A stretch of DNA of 64,000 nucleotides from Sclerodactyla briareus (GCA_026419785.1 JAODTK010000256.1:62001-126000), one strand, 5' to 3'; shown: positions 1 through 12,440, counted from the stretch's first letter. Made by a program: numbers and translations. The notes: a model not told the origin generated them from the letters alone.

Positions 1-1318
1 CAGACTATAAGAGAGGTTCATCACACTAATGGCAGACCTGTTTTCTCTGCCTTCCTTTTAAAATAGCTCTTGAATGAATATTTCACTTGAAACTATTTGA
101 GATTGTTAGCGGTTGATCGAATAAAATGTATGTAGACATCCGGCAACATACATCCCCATTGCCATCACTGTATTTGAATTTCAACCAAATGAAATATAAT
201 ATAATCTTTCAAAAATGGACTTCCGGACACTCGAAACCAACAACATTAATCATATAATTGCAAAATACAAAACGTGATCACTCGCTTCCATAGTAAGACA
301 AAAATGTGTACTGTTTGTAACAAGTTTCGAAATCCTCGCTGTATTAACTTGCCTCAAGTCAACTTAACAAACACTTGTCATTAGCTGGTACTGCCCTAAC
401 ACAATTGAAGTGTGAGGTCACCCCAACCAGAACACCTCAAATAGATGTATACTCAACACGATGTCCTTTGAACAATAGCATTTTTTGAAAGTTCCACTAC
501 AGGCTGGACCGCTTCCTATTTCAATTTTCATAATAGATGGATGACTGAGAATATCTGTCCTTCGACATTTCTCCTTCACCTTCCAAAGTGATCCTCAAAC
601 AACCGCACTAGTTCCTGTTAGTACATTTGCGAATGTTTGGCATTCACATTAACGCTTATCTTTTGCGGAAAAATCATAACCCTCGAGTATCTAAGACAAA
701 ATCAATATACTTTTATTTTAGCGACTATGGTTTTCCCTGATGGAGTTGATACCCTTCTCGGCCACAAAACAGTTGTTCTTTCTTTCTCAACCGATCATCA
801 TGTTTGGCCGCTTTTTTTTCCTCCTGCTTCCTCCTGGGCCCTTCACATCCTTTGAAACGGTTTCCTATAGATACTTGACTGATCATCTTGACAATGGATG
901 TTGCCTTCCATACTGTCTCTAGCGACACGTATACTTATGGCAAGAGCTCTGTCCTACACTGTTGCTCCTATACTTTGCGCTGCTACGAAGGCGTGTCTCA
1001 CCCGTTTAATATCCCATCATCATTTCTGTCCCTCACTCGGGCATATGGGCCGTCGTTCTCAAGCACCTCGCCAAAAAGCAGAATAATAGCAGGCAACAAA
1101 ACCAGAGGTCGTGTCGTCGGGCTCACATGGTTACTCCTCCTCCATTCCATGATTAAACCGAATTAACAAATGTTCATAGCTTCTCTGTTCCTATATAGTA
1201 GCACTGCCGCTAAGGCCGGTTCAACTATGCGTGTAATGTCCGTACAATCCTACAACACGACTTCGCCCAATCGGGATTCACTTTACTCAGGTTTTTTTTC
1301 ATCGATTTTTCTCCGAAG
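1..1318. other. Unassigned sequence, no gene seen
   Basis: I find no recognisable domain, RNA gene or element end here. The short open frames between 637 and 1166 overlap one another on both strands and have no family resemblance, so I treat them as chance. The stretch may be intron or intergenic DNA upstream of the EGF exon run. Confidence 0.5.
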
Positions 1319-1441
1319 GCTGTGATACGACTTAATACCTATGACGATTACTCCACCGGTGAGGTCCGTGTTTTAGATCTACCAGCGACGGGGTGCTGGG
1401 TCAGTTACACAGACGATCCTGGGACGACGTTGATTGCTCAG
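1319..1441 (+). CDS. Possible exon of unknown function
   Basis: I do not recognise the product. An AG acceptor at 1317-1318 is followed by 41 open codons, then CAG and a GTTTGT donor, so the segment is phase 0 at both ends. Its peptide begins AVIRLNTYDDYSTGEVRV and ends DPGTTLIAQ, a balanced composition unlike low-complexity chance frames. The tract before the acceptor is pyrimidine-rich (T8). The frame stays open past the donor to 1663, but that part includes a proline run from poly-C. It could equally be a chance frame. Confidence 0.25.
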
Positions 1442-1650
1442 GTTTGTTTTCACCTTACCGGAGATGAACGAAACAAAACGCCTTTTTGGATGAGAGACAC
1501 GGATGGTTACTTTGTTATAATTGGTGTCGGTCCAGTCTGTGTGATGTGGGTAGCGAATCTCACACTCTGTGAAATAATGATAAGTAGGAGAGCTCGAAGA
1601 GCTCTATTGTTGATGCCCTACCCCCTTCCCCCCCCTCCCCCCCCCCCCAG

Positions 1651-2390
1651 AGATCACATTTGATACATTCGACCTGGGCCCCACTATATAGAGTAGCGGA
1701 CTACTATATTGTTAATGTGAATTCGGAAGCGTAAGTGAGAACCTGAGTGCCAATTGGTGAATATAGACATGAAAACGAGAAGGTCAGAGATCTGGATTGC
1801 TACTGCAACCCTGCGATTTGGCCATGAAAGCCAACTGTGGCCTCGAACCCGAAGAGCCTGATGCCATTCACCGTGGGATCGGCTCTATCATTGAACAATG
1901 CTAGTTCTAGTTGATCTCCCTTCAGAGATCAAATGTGATACATTCCGACCTGGGTTATCAATTGTACACACTCTAGGTAGTTCGAGGTACTATTTTGTTA
2001 ATTAGATTTTGGAAGACGTAAGTGAAAACTGTAGTGGGCATGGTGAATATAACAGAGAGGCGAGACGGGGTCGGAAATCTTGGAAGCATGAAAGCCTCAT
2101 GGCTCCCCTGGGTATTCGAACCGCGGACCGTTTACTTAACGTCGGGCGCCTGCCCAAATTGAGCAATGAAGTCAACTGTGGTCTCGAACCCGAGATACAT
2201 GAAACCTTCCACGTGGAATCTGCATCTATACTTGAATAATGCTAGCTCTGATGATTTCTCCTCCAGATATCGTAATTTGGATGGCCTTCCCGACCTGGGC
2301 ACCAATTGGTACCCCCACTTCGGAAGCGTATGTGAGAGCCTGTAGCGTCAACTGGTGAAATAAAGACAGAGAGGCTCAACAACATTCCAG
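1651..2390. repeat. Three diverged tandem repeat units of about 270-340 bp
   Basis: Three copies start near 1651, 1925 and 2263. Each begins with a version of 'gatcaaatgtgatacattc' followed by 'gacctggg'. About 90 bp on, each carries a version of 'cggaagcgtaagtgag' followed by 'ttggtgaatata'. The third copy is cut short. The middle copy carries the tRNA-like segment listed separately. The short open frames here are by-products of the repeat. Confidence 0.7.
2098..2172 (-). repeat. tRNA-derived SINE-like segment
   Basis: Read on the minus strand, this segment has an A-box-like 'gctcaatttgggcaggcgc', a 'cccgacgttaag' stretch like an anticodon arm, and a B-box-like 'cggttcgaatacc' at the expected distance. 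These are the internal RNA polymerase III promoter boxes of tRNA genes and tRNA-derived SINEs. The arms do not fold into a complete cloverleaf, so it is a SINE or relic rather than a working tRNA. Confidence 0.55.
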
Positions 2391-4540
2391 TACTACTGTA
2401 CTTCCGGGAAAGAGCATATTTTACTATAATAAAATGATATTTACGGTGTGCCCTTGTACTTAACGCGTATTCGGAAGTGAAGGAGGTCAAATAGTATACA
2501 ATCATACAAATGAAAGAAATGAGCAGAATAGTCCGTCGTAAGCAAGTTCCAACAAAGACTTGTCGTCGACAAAATCGAGACATACACTATTAATACGTGC
2601 TAACCCCCCCCCTCCCCTCTTTTCCCTCCCAATGAACTTTTGCAGTGTGTTCGGCAACTCGGCTTTGAACACAGAACAGCCTTCCCAAGGCTATGTTTAT
2701 GGATGGAGGCACAGCCATAATCGGCTAATTGGGCAACGTAACGTGCACGGAAAATGAGACTAATGTCATGAGTGCCAGCATTCTTACTATGATGTCCACG
2801 GCTGCTTTGGATCAGAAGTATGCTGTGGTCCGATTAAAAGGGTCGCCGTATTTAATTGACGGACGAACAAATATATTCCTACTTTAACAGTTGGATGGGC
2901 GATTAATACATAGGAAATGTTGGTTGTACATTACGCCAATGCAACAATTAACCGCAACGCGGGTGAAATTATCCCCATGACTTCTCTAATTTGTGACTGT
3001 GCCTCAATTCGATGATGAACACACTATGCGAACCATGTGACATCTCTGGGTTGCATATTACCCCTCTCCCTGGGAGCATATTATTATAATATGGTCACTG
3101 GGGGTGGAGGGCAGAGCAGATTGGTATACCGAACCGGGACAACAACGGAGGCTTGACGGCAATTCTGGTCACGCCAGACTGTCCCAAACTGGAGTGTTTC
3201 GAAAAATGGGTCGCGTGAGCAGCTCTTTCGAATCCGCGGGTGGACGGAGCGGCCGTGTGGTAAAGTGCTCCAATACGGGGATCAATAAAATGGACCCAGT
3301 CAGAGCCTAATTCATTTGGAAGAACATGTATTGGACAGAGAATGAGACGCGGCTACCGGGTTGGAAGAGACTAACCCCAGAACTGTTTATGTATAAATTT
3401 AGAGGCGAACTGAATCTGCAAATAACAAAACTAATTATAATGTAATGTATAATCTAAAATGAATTTGTCTTGCCATTTTTATAAAATCGAACCCACCCCG
3501 GTCCAGGTTTAACCGAGCAAAGTTCACATGTTTGCATTCCCGCAGTGCGCTAAGTACGAGAGACTGGAGCAAGATAGGGCCATCTGCGAGTTGGCCCTCT
3601 GCGTATGATTACCCGCACCCGACATCAGGTCCGCTAACCGAGCATTTGCCTCAACTGTATACTCGGCGAGAGATTCCAGCTGAAAAATTAAGTGGGGGGT
3701 CCAGGTCTACACCTTTGCCGGGCCTCGTATTGACAAGGGTGCAAGTATATTATGTAAGTATATTACGCACCCTGCTTAGCAAGTATATCCTTTGAAAAAA
3801 AGGACCGGTAAAATTTTCTCTGACTAAACACATATTATACATAAAGATATCCCTTAGGTGAATCGGCTCAAATGGTTCCATGTCCTGGAACGAAATCTCT
3901 AGGCACCGAATGCAAATTAGACTCAAAGATCACTCAAATATATAGTTTGGCTACCGCATTCATCCTCATCAGCGGATTTCATCTACGATTAACAATCGTA
4001 TGTTTTTCTCAATTACCATGAGAACTCTCAAGCAGTGTTTAAGCATGGTTTTCTTAAATCGCAACCACCAATGACTATCTCCTTACAGGACAACTATTCA
4101 TACACTGGTTAGCCTATATTGTGTATCAAGTTTTATTCCTCTGTTCCAATTTGTTTCTGGTGTTCTTGATATTTTCTCTGATCGTTGAAGACTATCCATA
4201 AAATTAGCTCCGAATTCGAATACTGAAGGTAACACGGAAAGTGAGGGCCAAACAACAGTGTCGTTGCCTTCTATCAAATGCCTGCACCTTATTAGCATAA
4301 ACGGTTTTTAAATGACAGAAACTCCAAGTTGAATAAGATATTTCAAAATAGTTGCTCGAATCAACTATTTTCAGGTTATGTTAGGAGAAGACCATTCATT
4401 TCTCTACAGAGGATAGAAGTGCTGTAATGTTAGGTTTTGTTGGCATTGCACACGCCGTTATTTTCAAAATTTGTTTCAGATAATGAAGTGTGTACACCAT
4501 CCCATCAGAGCAGCTACCCTATTTTCATGTTTACTTACAG
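2391..4540. other. Unassigned sequence, no gene seen
   Basis: No domain was recognised on either strand. The stretch contains a poly-C run near 2605 and a GC-richer patch at 3100-3310 whose open frame has no family resemblance. Confidence 0.5.
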
Positions 4541-4652
4541 AAACCATTTTGTGCAAACGACACGTGCCTTAATGGTGGGAGCTGTATCCCCAAAAACCAA
4601 CGACTTCGCCGGTGCAATGCGTGGAGGATTTACAGGCAACGCTGCGAAACGG
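4541..4652 (+). CDS. EGF-like domain exon 1 (frame broken)
   Basis: The exon follows 'ttacttacag' and ends 'gaaacgg' before a GTGATC donor, splitting a Gly codon after its first base (phase 1). The first half reads FCANDTCLNGGSC, the usual C1-C3 core. A one-base shift then gives the C-x-C-V-E-D-F part, and the end reads CETG. EGF modules are about 40-residue, six-cysteine extracellular domains that fold by three disulfides and are commonly encoded by phase 1-1 exons. This is the first of at least 16 such exons on this strand. At least two one-base indels break the frame, so it is either decayed or mis-sequenced. Confidence 0.72.
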
Positions 4653-7600
4653 GTGATCTATAATATACTGCTAAAGACACATTTATATATATCAATTGCC
4701 AATTTGAAAAATCAGGGAGGTGGGGTTGGCCCTTCCTGCCTTGCTATTCAATCCTTTGATAGACGGAGCTTGTACCATGATGGAGGTGCGCATGAGTGGT
4801 GTTCTGTCTTCCTCTAGTGAGAGTGTTCTGAGACGCACAATTCTTTGATGCACCTACACGCCGATGAGGATACTTCTACCTTGTTTTCAAGTCCAGTAAC
4901 ATTCTTCTACATGGCGAAGATGAAAAACAGGACATCTATGCCGACAGCTGTGATGAAATTGATATACTCGGGACAAATGATGAAAACACTTTATAGTAAT
5001 CGGCGTCCTCACGGAGAAAACCTCCTGAACTAGCATTATCTTCCAGTTGGTGATGCTTTTATCATCGCCATCATAATCAGTCCATGGCTTCGGGGGTCAA
5101 ATTAGATAACACATTTGGTATGAACAAACAGATGAATGAATGAGTCGAATCAAGGTGTCTTAACTGAGACACATGTAAATATCCGAAAATGCTAAATATC
5201 AGATGCCGCAGAGAAAAAGAAAAGGTTGATACCATGTCACCTCTGTATGATATGTAACAGTCTTTTCTCCGGCTTACCTAATACACGTGTCCACGCAGCT
5301 GTTTTGACTGTTTCAACAGTCCGCACACGGCTGATATCTTCGACCCATAAATAAATCTGTATCGCCCGGTCTTCATTGACTACATCGGTTTGCCTCGTCA
5401 GCAGCGTGTAGACTACAATGCTACTTCTGTGAAGCAAGTGAATTAGTAGGTTGGCTCCCTGTTAACGTTGACGGAATTATCTACGGAGACCAAATGTCGA
5501 GATCCTCGTAGAGACGGTGACATAACCTCTGTTTCCTTTCCCTAGGTTAACAGGCCACTTTTGGTGGGTCCGAAATTCACAGATGCGGGTCTTGAATCGG
5601 TTAACTCACTTTCCTTTCAGAATCCATGTGTGTGGAGCCTAGAGGACTCTAACAGGATGGTTAAGACACTTTTTTTGTTCTGGTTGTTTCTGTATTAGGT
5701 TGTGTATAGTTTCTTGCTTCACGATTGTATAGGCACTTAAGGGTCGAAAATTTTTCGGCTTCATTTTTGTCTCTACGGTGTGGAGTACCACCACGGGGAG
5801 TTCATCATAACAACATTTACACAGTGAGGTCATATCCCGGGAATGAAAATCTATGCTTGGAGGTCCTTTGCCCCCGTTCATACGATATTGTCTAGGTGAG
5901 TTTCTCGTCTTTCAAATTCTGGTCCATTTGCGGGAAATCAGAGGGAGATGCCCCTATTGCGCATAACTCCTAAGGTCACAGTTGAACAACGCAGATAATT
6001 ATACTATGTAATCATTCCTTCGTTAAATAGTGGAAAATAAGCAGTATTCCGTGATTGTTATTTTGTCTTTCTTCCACCAAAAATTCATCTCCACATTAAA
6101 CCAAAACACAACCACTACAGCAAGCCCTCCTTACAGACATACTAATTTTCCAATTGGAATTGGTGTGTACATTCTAATAGAGAACGAAATATAGGCAAGT
6201 TGGTGCACGTATGATTGGATTCATGATTGGCATGAGAAATGCGTTTCGATCTTGCGCATACATTCCCACAAACACGAAGTTCTGTGAATCCGCGAGTGAA
6301 GATCGTCCCGGTTTTTGGACTTATACATTCGCTTTGGACATTCGTCATTATATTACCCTCGCATGTCGTTTGTATGTGAGTCGCGCGACGTTGCAGTTAT
6401 AGCGCTGATTTTCATTGAAAGTGAATGGCGCGTTCACATCAGGTTGAAATTTTGATGGATCTGAACCGTCTGAATAGACGGTATGGCGAGAAATTCAGCA
6501 CTGACATATACGGAAGGGAACGAGTTAGAGTTCACGTATGACGGCATCGCGTTTGAGGCCAACAGTCAGATCGAAGTAACTACATGCGGCGAGTGCAAGG
6601 TTCCCGAACCGGACGTCATGAGGTGCTGCATTACTTGCTGACTTTATTGGGATTCTCTTCTGACAGCATTGTGACACTTGGGTCGGAGGTGTATCATTGG
6701 GGCTCCAATATCAGACCTAAGACCGAGATCCACCTTTCTTTAGTTTTGGACAGTGTCGTTGGGTCGGTTAAGTGTTGTTGGGAGAACGTTGAGGTCCGGA
6801 GTCCCTTTTTTCTTTTACCCCTGGTTTCTCATGTGCGAGCCTGAGGTCAGTAGGACGGGTTTGTTTATGGCGGTAGGTTGCGGGATGACTATCGTGCATG
6901 CTTAGCTTTAACAACATGTTAACTCGATTCATAACTTGGAATCGACTATTCTGAGTAGAACGATTGCCATGTCCGAGAACTGAATTACGCCAACTGCATT
7001 ATATATTTTTGTCATGACAGATACTCCCTTGTTCGTTTCTCCGTGGCTCAACGATTCCCGGTGCATCGGCTCATCCACGAAATATTCTGCCTGTGGTGCC
7101 GCGATGGTTACGAAGAACGAACGCGAATCCGGTAACATGTATTAATCTTACAGCGTGCCATTGCGCAGTTTCTAACTGAAATCTAGGTTTTATATCCTGT
7201 GACTAACTATGCGTTCAGATATGCTAGAGCTAGCTTCCTTTCGAGATCATAGCTAGCCTCTTGTTTCGAGATTTCAGCACGTTCCAATAGAATTTATTGC
7301 CTTGGAATTTTATCCCTAATCTTCGATTCTTCAAATCAGTAGCTCGCGAATTGCTTCATTTTAATGGTAGCATTACTTCGCGGGATACTCGAATGAAAAT
7401 AGCGCTAGACATGTTTACGGACAAAGTGCTGACTGTATCACCTCATTGACCTTGTTCTGCAAGCTGAGGCAGTGAATTCTTACCTGGTCCCATTTACACG
7501 AAAATTCGACCTTCAAACTGGGAAACCAGATAGCAATAGTGGTGCGCATTCGATCGTCATCTCACCCTAAAAAAACAGTGCGATATAATGCCGAAATATC

Positions 7601-8356
7601 TAACTGATTACACATCTTCCCAGGGTTCCTGAGTATCCACTCTGAAAATATCTAGCCCGCCGTTGGATGTTTATAGACCCACCAGATATGGTTGGAGGGG
7701 GTATTCATCATCGAAGAACTTGCCGAATGACAGACCAGAAGTTCTGTACAATGTGAAATTTACACTAACCACCCGATCATGCTATTCACTCACATCGGAG
7801 GGTGGGGCTCACCGTCTCCCGGCTGGGACTACCAATTACACTAGAGATCCTTATCGGTGTCCCTAACAATGGGTCCAACTTGAATATCTACCCTTATTTG
7901 AGCTTTTAACCAATTGTTCAAAATGAGTCTGGACCTGCAATGTTCAAATGGAGTAGATGACCGTAATTTACTTCGAAAACCTGATCAAAGATCTTTGTAT
8001 ATGCAAGAACACTACACTACTTGGGGATATTACACAGTCTTTCCCGCATTAGTATTGACCAAAGGATATGATTCACTCGGGGAAAATATCGTATCTTTGT
8101 GCTTGGAGAATAAATTTCACCTGTTCTGTTTAAAGTAAAGCCCGTATTCCGAATTTATTTTGCGCAAACTGGTTATTTGCCTCTTTGAGAATAGAGGAAA
8201 ACAACTGATATACAGGATTTGAATCCTCCAATAAATTAGATTAACGAACTTAGGGCCGTAGACGACTCTTTGTACTCCTGAGACATCGAAATTAGGCTTC
8301 CGGGATTTGTCTCATATTCAAGCTTGCAACTCAAATTGTCTATGATTGTCTCACAG
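4653..8356. other. Intron-like sequence between EGF exons 1 and 2
   Basis: Apart from the small frame at 6483, no domain, RNA or element boundary is recognisable. The minus-strand frames at 5639-5881 and 6142-6348 have no family resemblance and no splice-site support. Confidence 0.45.
6483..6641 (+). CDS. Possible small exon or ORF, function unknown
   Basis: ATG at 6483 opens 52 codons reading MARNSALTYTEGNELEF, then a Cys-rich end with CGEC and CC motifs before TGA. Codon use and composition look protein-like, and an AAG|GTTCCC donor is possible at 6600 after CGECK. There is no recognised domain. It lies in an EGF-gene intron and could be a relic of an inserted element or an unrecognised extracellular-domain exon. 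Confidence 0.2.
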   Translation: MARNSALTYTEGNELEFTYDGIAFEANSQIEVTTCGECKVPEPDVMRCCITC

Positions 8357-8463
8357 AAACTCTATGTGCACGGGAGGTAGATGTCTCAACGGAGGAAGAT
8401 GCATTCCTGAGCATGGCTTCACCTGCGTTTGTCTCAAGGTTCAGCGGTGACCAGTGTGAGATA
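8357..8463 (+). CDS. EGF-like domain exon 2 (frame broken)
   Basis: The acceptor is 'gtctcacag'. The parts read C-A-R, CLNGGRCIPEHGFTCVC and FSGDQCEI in frames joined by two one-base shifts. The sequence after CEI is GTAATA, where phase 1 would need one more G before the donor, itself consistent with a deleted base. All six cysteines can be located. There is no calcium-binding D-x-D/N-E start. Confidence 0.72.
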
Positions 8464-9005
8464 GTAATAGTGATTTCCCATTGACTTGTGCATCAAGCAC
8501 TTCGCTCATTAATGAATGAAGATAGAACATCACGATCCCCTTCCCCGCCATACCATGATGCTTTACACTCGCTCTTTCATTTTTTTTTTTTCTCTCGAGA
8601 TTCCTATTATGGGACGGGAAGCTGAAATCCTAGTCATCATTAGATCGTAATCCACATCTCCAGCCCTGGAAGGTTGACCTCCGCATCGGCTTATTGACAT
8701 GAATGTCATGCTTGAAACATGCTTCAACAATAATGAAAATAGTTTTCATGGAATTAACTTTCTAGAAAAAGAATTCTGAATGAATTTCTTGACCTTGGTT
8801 AACATTTTCCCCCAGACGGCACGGGGCATGTTTCGTTGATTTAATTTAGCTTTTTGAAAAAGTGGAGTTCACTCGGAATGAATGGGGATTCTTGTCAGTA
8901 CAATCCCCTCGCAATATTCCAATTGTTTAGGATTTTATGGTTTTGGTGGTGTACCCGCCGCTTAAACGCTCCATCCGATTGATTTGAAACTTGGTACATG
9001 TTTAG
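8464..9005. other. Intron sequence before the Penelope-like element
   Basis: No gene is seen. Near 8940-9000 is 'cgctccatccgattgatttgaaacttggtacatg', a type of sequence that recurs in the tandem repeat families described further on. Confidence 0.5.
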
Positions 9006-9126
9006 ATTATATATATATATATAATATATCTATATATATATATATATTCTATAGATATATATATATCTATATATCTATATATATATATATATATTATATC
9101 TCTATCTATATATATATATATATATT
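9006..9126. repeat. (TA)n microsatellite, left of the Penelope-like element
   Basis: About 120 bp of TA repeats with occasional C/G interruptions. It abuts the first recognisable Penelope-like coding sequence, and a similar tract abuts the other end (12201-12309). Confidence 0.9.
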
Positions 9127-9129
9127 AAC

Positions 9130-12100
9130 TACCAAGCCTACGAAAAAATAACGCGGTACCAAAGGACTGAAAATTCACAGTCCCCACTGGCCTTCCCCTG
9201 TCGGACCCAAGACACTCGTCTTCACTGAGGGCATCTCAAACAAGCTTCCCTGCAATTGATGGCTATCCAAATCGGCAATTGCCGCAAAGTCATCTCACGA
9301 TCTGACCCACAAATCATTCCCACAACCAGGAAGCTGCAACAGGAACATCCAAACAGGAGTTTCAAAATAACTTCTGATGGTCCATTTTTCCCAGGACTCT
9401 GTACAAAACTCAGTCTTTCGCTCCTCTCTCGGCAAGATAATTTTGTACAACAACATCACTACAAATCTGGTGATGGGCGCAATCAAATTGTTCGGCCTTC
9501 CGACCCAAGAGCCGGTCCAGGCGTTTTATCCGCAAAAATGTGGACCTGCTGACGCAACTCTTTCTGTGTTACCATCTCCTGCGAGCTTTCTGACGCATGA
9601 AACCACTTCCGTCTAACGGGTGAATTTCTGCCCTAAGCCAAAACGTATGACGCACAAAACTGTCCCTTGATCTTGAAGCGTTCTTCGACGCCTACGCCTC
9701 CGCGAATTCTTTGCCGATGAGGATGGCAACAGTTTTCCCTAGTCCTACCTCCTGTGAGGACATAATCACAAATTAAAGGCAAAAAGCACTGGAGGAACCC
9801 CCCAAAAGGGCCTTCCCCCACATTGGAAGCCTACATTTCGGCAATCGAAGAAGACTCAAAAACTACACTACACCCTGCCCCCTGATTCAGGGAAACCACC
9901 TTCATCAAAACTGCGAGACAATCCCATTGGCCCTGAAACATCGCAACGAATATCGTCATCAAGCCTGCTGACAAAGCTCTGGCCGTGGTTGCTAAGAGCA
10001 CCGAATTCTACGAATCGGAAGCATAACGTCTACTAGGGGGGGGGGGGGGGGCAACCCGTAATTATCATCCACTTGACTCCGACCCCACCCAGCAATGCTG
10101 CCAGATTGAACACCATAGAGAAAATGGTATCCTGGGCTCATTGCCCCAAAGTCGGCCCTAACCTCCTTCAAATGGAACCCAAGCCAGGAAGGTTTTACTT
10201 CCCTCCCCAAAATTTCACAAGGATGGCACCCTGGCAGACCCTCATTTCTGGCAGCGGCACGGCTAACAAGAAAATTTCCAAATTCGTGGACCTCCTGATT
10301 CTGCCCCTCTTCTCCCCCGTCCCTCCGTCTCACGTCAAGGACACCACAGACATCATGCAATAAAAATCGGAAGCTCAAGATCTCCCCCTGTCACATTGCT
10401 GGCAACCCCTGGACGTTTCTTCTCTGTATACCAATATCCCTCCAACGGAAGGTCTAGAAGCCTGTACTTCGGCTTTGGAACCATCCTGGCCAGACACCAA
10501 CACAGCCGATCTGCGGGACTAATGCACCTCATCCTAACTTGCAACAATTTTTGTGTTTTGGTGCTCACATTACCTGCATGTCCACTGCACCACCGCATGT
10601 CACTAAAATGCTCCCTTTCTTCGCCAACCTCTTCATGGGAAAATTTGAACGATGAATTCCTCTCTGGACCGGCCCTTAGGCAATTGTGTGGCTCCGTGAT
10701 TTTGTGTGATATTTCATAATATGGACCCACGGGAAAGAGACCTTACCTCGTTCATCGAACAAATCAACGCATTCCCACCCATCTGTCAATTCACTGCAGA
10801 ATTTTTCAAGCGACAGAGTCCCACTTCTTTGTCACTACTGGACGTTGGAAAACGGTCAACTCAAAACAGACTTTGTTCACAACACCACGACAATCACCAT
10901 TTCCCTACTCCCTAGCATTGTCACCCAGCCGCCACTGCCTGAAGAACATTCCCTACAGTCAAGCTCTTCGTCTGAAACGCACTTTGCCCTCAGATGCTGA
11001 TTTCGAGTCCCGTGCCACCGCACTTTCAAAACAGCTCCAAAAGAGGCAGTATTCCGAGTTCCATTAAGAGGCGTCCATGAAAAGTCTAGAAAGACTCCGC
11101 GAAATTGGAAACTAGACGTACTAAAACTCGTCATCCACTCCATAGTACACTCGTCTGTGGAATACCAGTCCTCCCTCCCACCATTAGCCACTCTCATTCA
11201 ACAACTTTGCCCACCTCAAATCAGGAAACGCCTAAATCCTGGTCCCGGAACCCCGGTGTTTGCCTGCAGCAGACCTCGGAATTTGCGTGACATTCTAGTA
11301 CGCCAAAATTTCGGAGCAAGCCGAGCCGCAAACAAACACCGGTGGCAGCCGCCCTGCCCATCCAGCTGCAAACGTGCAACTCTTTGATCGCACAACTGTT
11401 TCAAAAAGTGTCCAGCCATCGCCGCATATTGCCGATTCACATGATATTGATGCGTCTCGCCGAACCTGTCTACTAATTTAACTGTCCAACTCTGCGGAGT
11501 TCAGTAAATGGGGAAACCAAAAAACACCCTGAGGGAGTGACGCCACACGTCCGCCATCAAGACGCCAAAAAAATTGAGGCGGCCGGTTGCTAGCCTTTCA
11601 CCATGGTCCGCACTCCACTGAAACCTAGAACGGGGGTGATTGGCATCGACCATGACCCACATTGGTCCACTAATCCGCAAAGCGAACGAAAATGACTGGG
11701 AATTGAACCTGAAACGACTACACCATTGGTCTGAACATTCGGAATGGGGAATGAGGAGGGAACCTACCTCACAAAAGAGATATGGTAACCACTCGGCACC
11801 CCCTCCCTATTTTGCCTAATTTCAATCACCAGGGCGCAAATTGGCCTTCATTAGTATAATCCTGCTGAGGATTATCTCCTGTCATCACTGAGGCGCAATT
11901 TGGCCTCTCCCGGGATAATCCCCACAGGGATTATCGCCTGTCACTCAGCGAAACACTAATTTAGCCTCACCCCACCATTGTTCCTAGGCCTAGAAAGTCT
12001 CAGCCGTCTTCTCTTTCGAGTTAAACACTTCCTTTTGTCCAACTGCCACTGAGAAGGACTAGTATTTCCCGAAAGCTCTGCATCCAAACATATCGGCTGT

Positions 12101-12185
12101 TTTACTCACATTTTCCTAGCTCAATCGTTCTCGCATCTCTTCGAGATCCAGCCTATTCATTTACGTAGCATTGTGTTTTTACAGT
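9130..12185 (+). mobile_element. Penelope-like element, reverse transcriptase plus GIY-YIG-type C-terminus, broken
   Basis: Landmarks of a Penelope-like reverse transcriptase occur in order on the + strand. They are an N-terminal ITRYQRTENS stretch at about 9150; GLNFCPKPK at about 9620; IVIKPADK at 9952; RFYFPPQNF with SGSGTANKKISKFVDLL and VKDTTDIM at 10190-10363; LYTNIPPTEGLEA at 10420; FANLFMGKFE at 10630; FIEQINAF at 10755; NIPYSQALRLKRTL at 10950; and SRPRNLRDILVRQ at 11267. After these come TLRSSVNGE (11475) and RKANENDWELNLKRLH (11680), which match the usual end of the GIY-YIG endonuclease region. Frames change many times. The YIDD catalytic box near 10700 reads DFV-stop-YF, so the copy looks inactive. 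It sits in the intron between EGF exons 2 and 3. Confidence 0.88.
11845..11960 (+). repeat. Duplicated hairpin block in the 3' region of the Penelope-like element
   Basis: Two imperfect direct repeats each contain 'gcgcaa(a/t)ttggcct' followed by a hairpin. The first is ataatcct-gctg-aggattat at 11856-11875. The second is ataatccc-caca-gggattat at 11915-11934. The last stem pair differs (T-A versus C-G) but stays paired in both copies. A third, shorter copy of the flank follows at about 11945. Confidence 0.7.
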
Positions 12186-12200
12186 TTTTGCCCTCTTGGC

Positions 12201-12309
12201 TATATAATATATATATATATATATAGATTTATATTATATATAATATATATTATTAATATATATATATATATAGAATATATATATATATATTATATATATA
12301 TATATATAA
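12201..12309. repeat. (TA)n microsatellite, right of the Penelope-like element
   Basis: About 109 bp of TA-rich repeats interrupted by short AT words, mirroring the tract at 9006-9126. Confidence 0.9.
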
Positions 12310-12349
12310 ATTTTTCAGTGTTAAAGCACAGTTGCTTTTGAATCGATCG

Positions 12350-12440
12350 CAATCCCTTCAAATCAGTGCCACAGGAACGGTTTCCTAGGTCTGGTGAATG
12401 CCTCTCTTCTGTGTCCCTATCTTTACCTGAAGAACACATT
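12350..12440 (+). CDS. Doubtful EGF-like exon remnant
   Basis: The frame reads QCHRNG, then LVNASLLC, followed by a TAAGT-like donor at 12442. The spacing resembles C2-C3 and C4-C5 of an EGF module. The C-terminal C-E-x-G is not clear, and there is no good acceptor between the (TA)n tract and the start. It may be chance. Confidence 0.22.
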
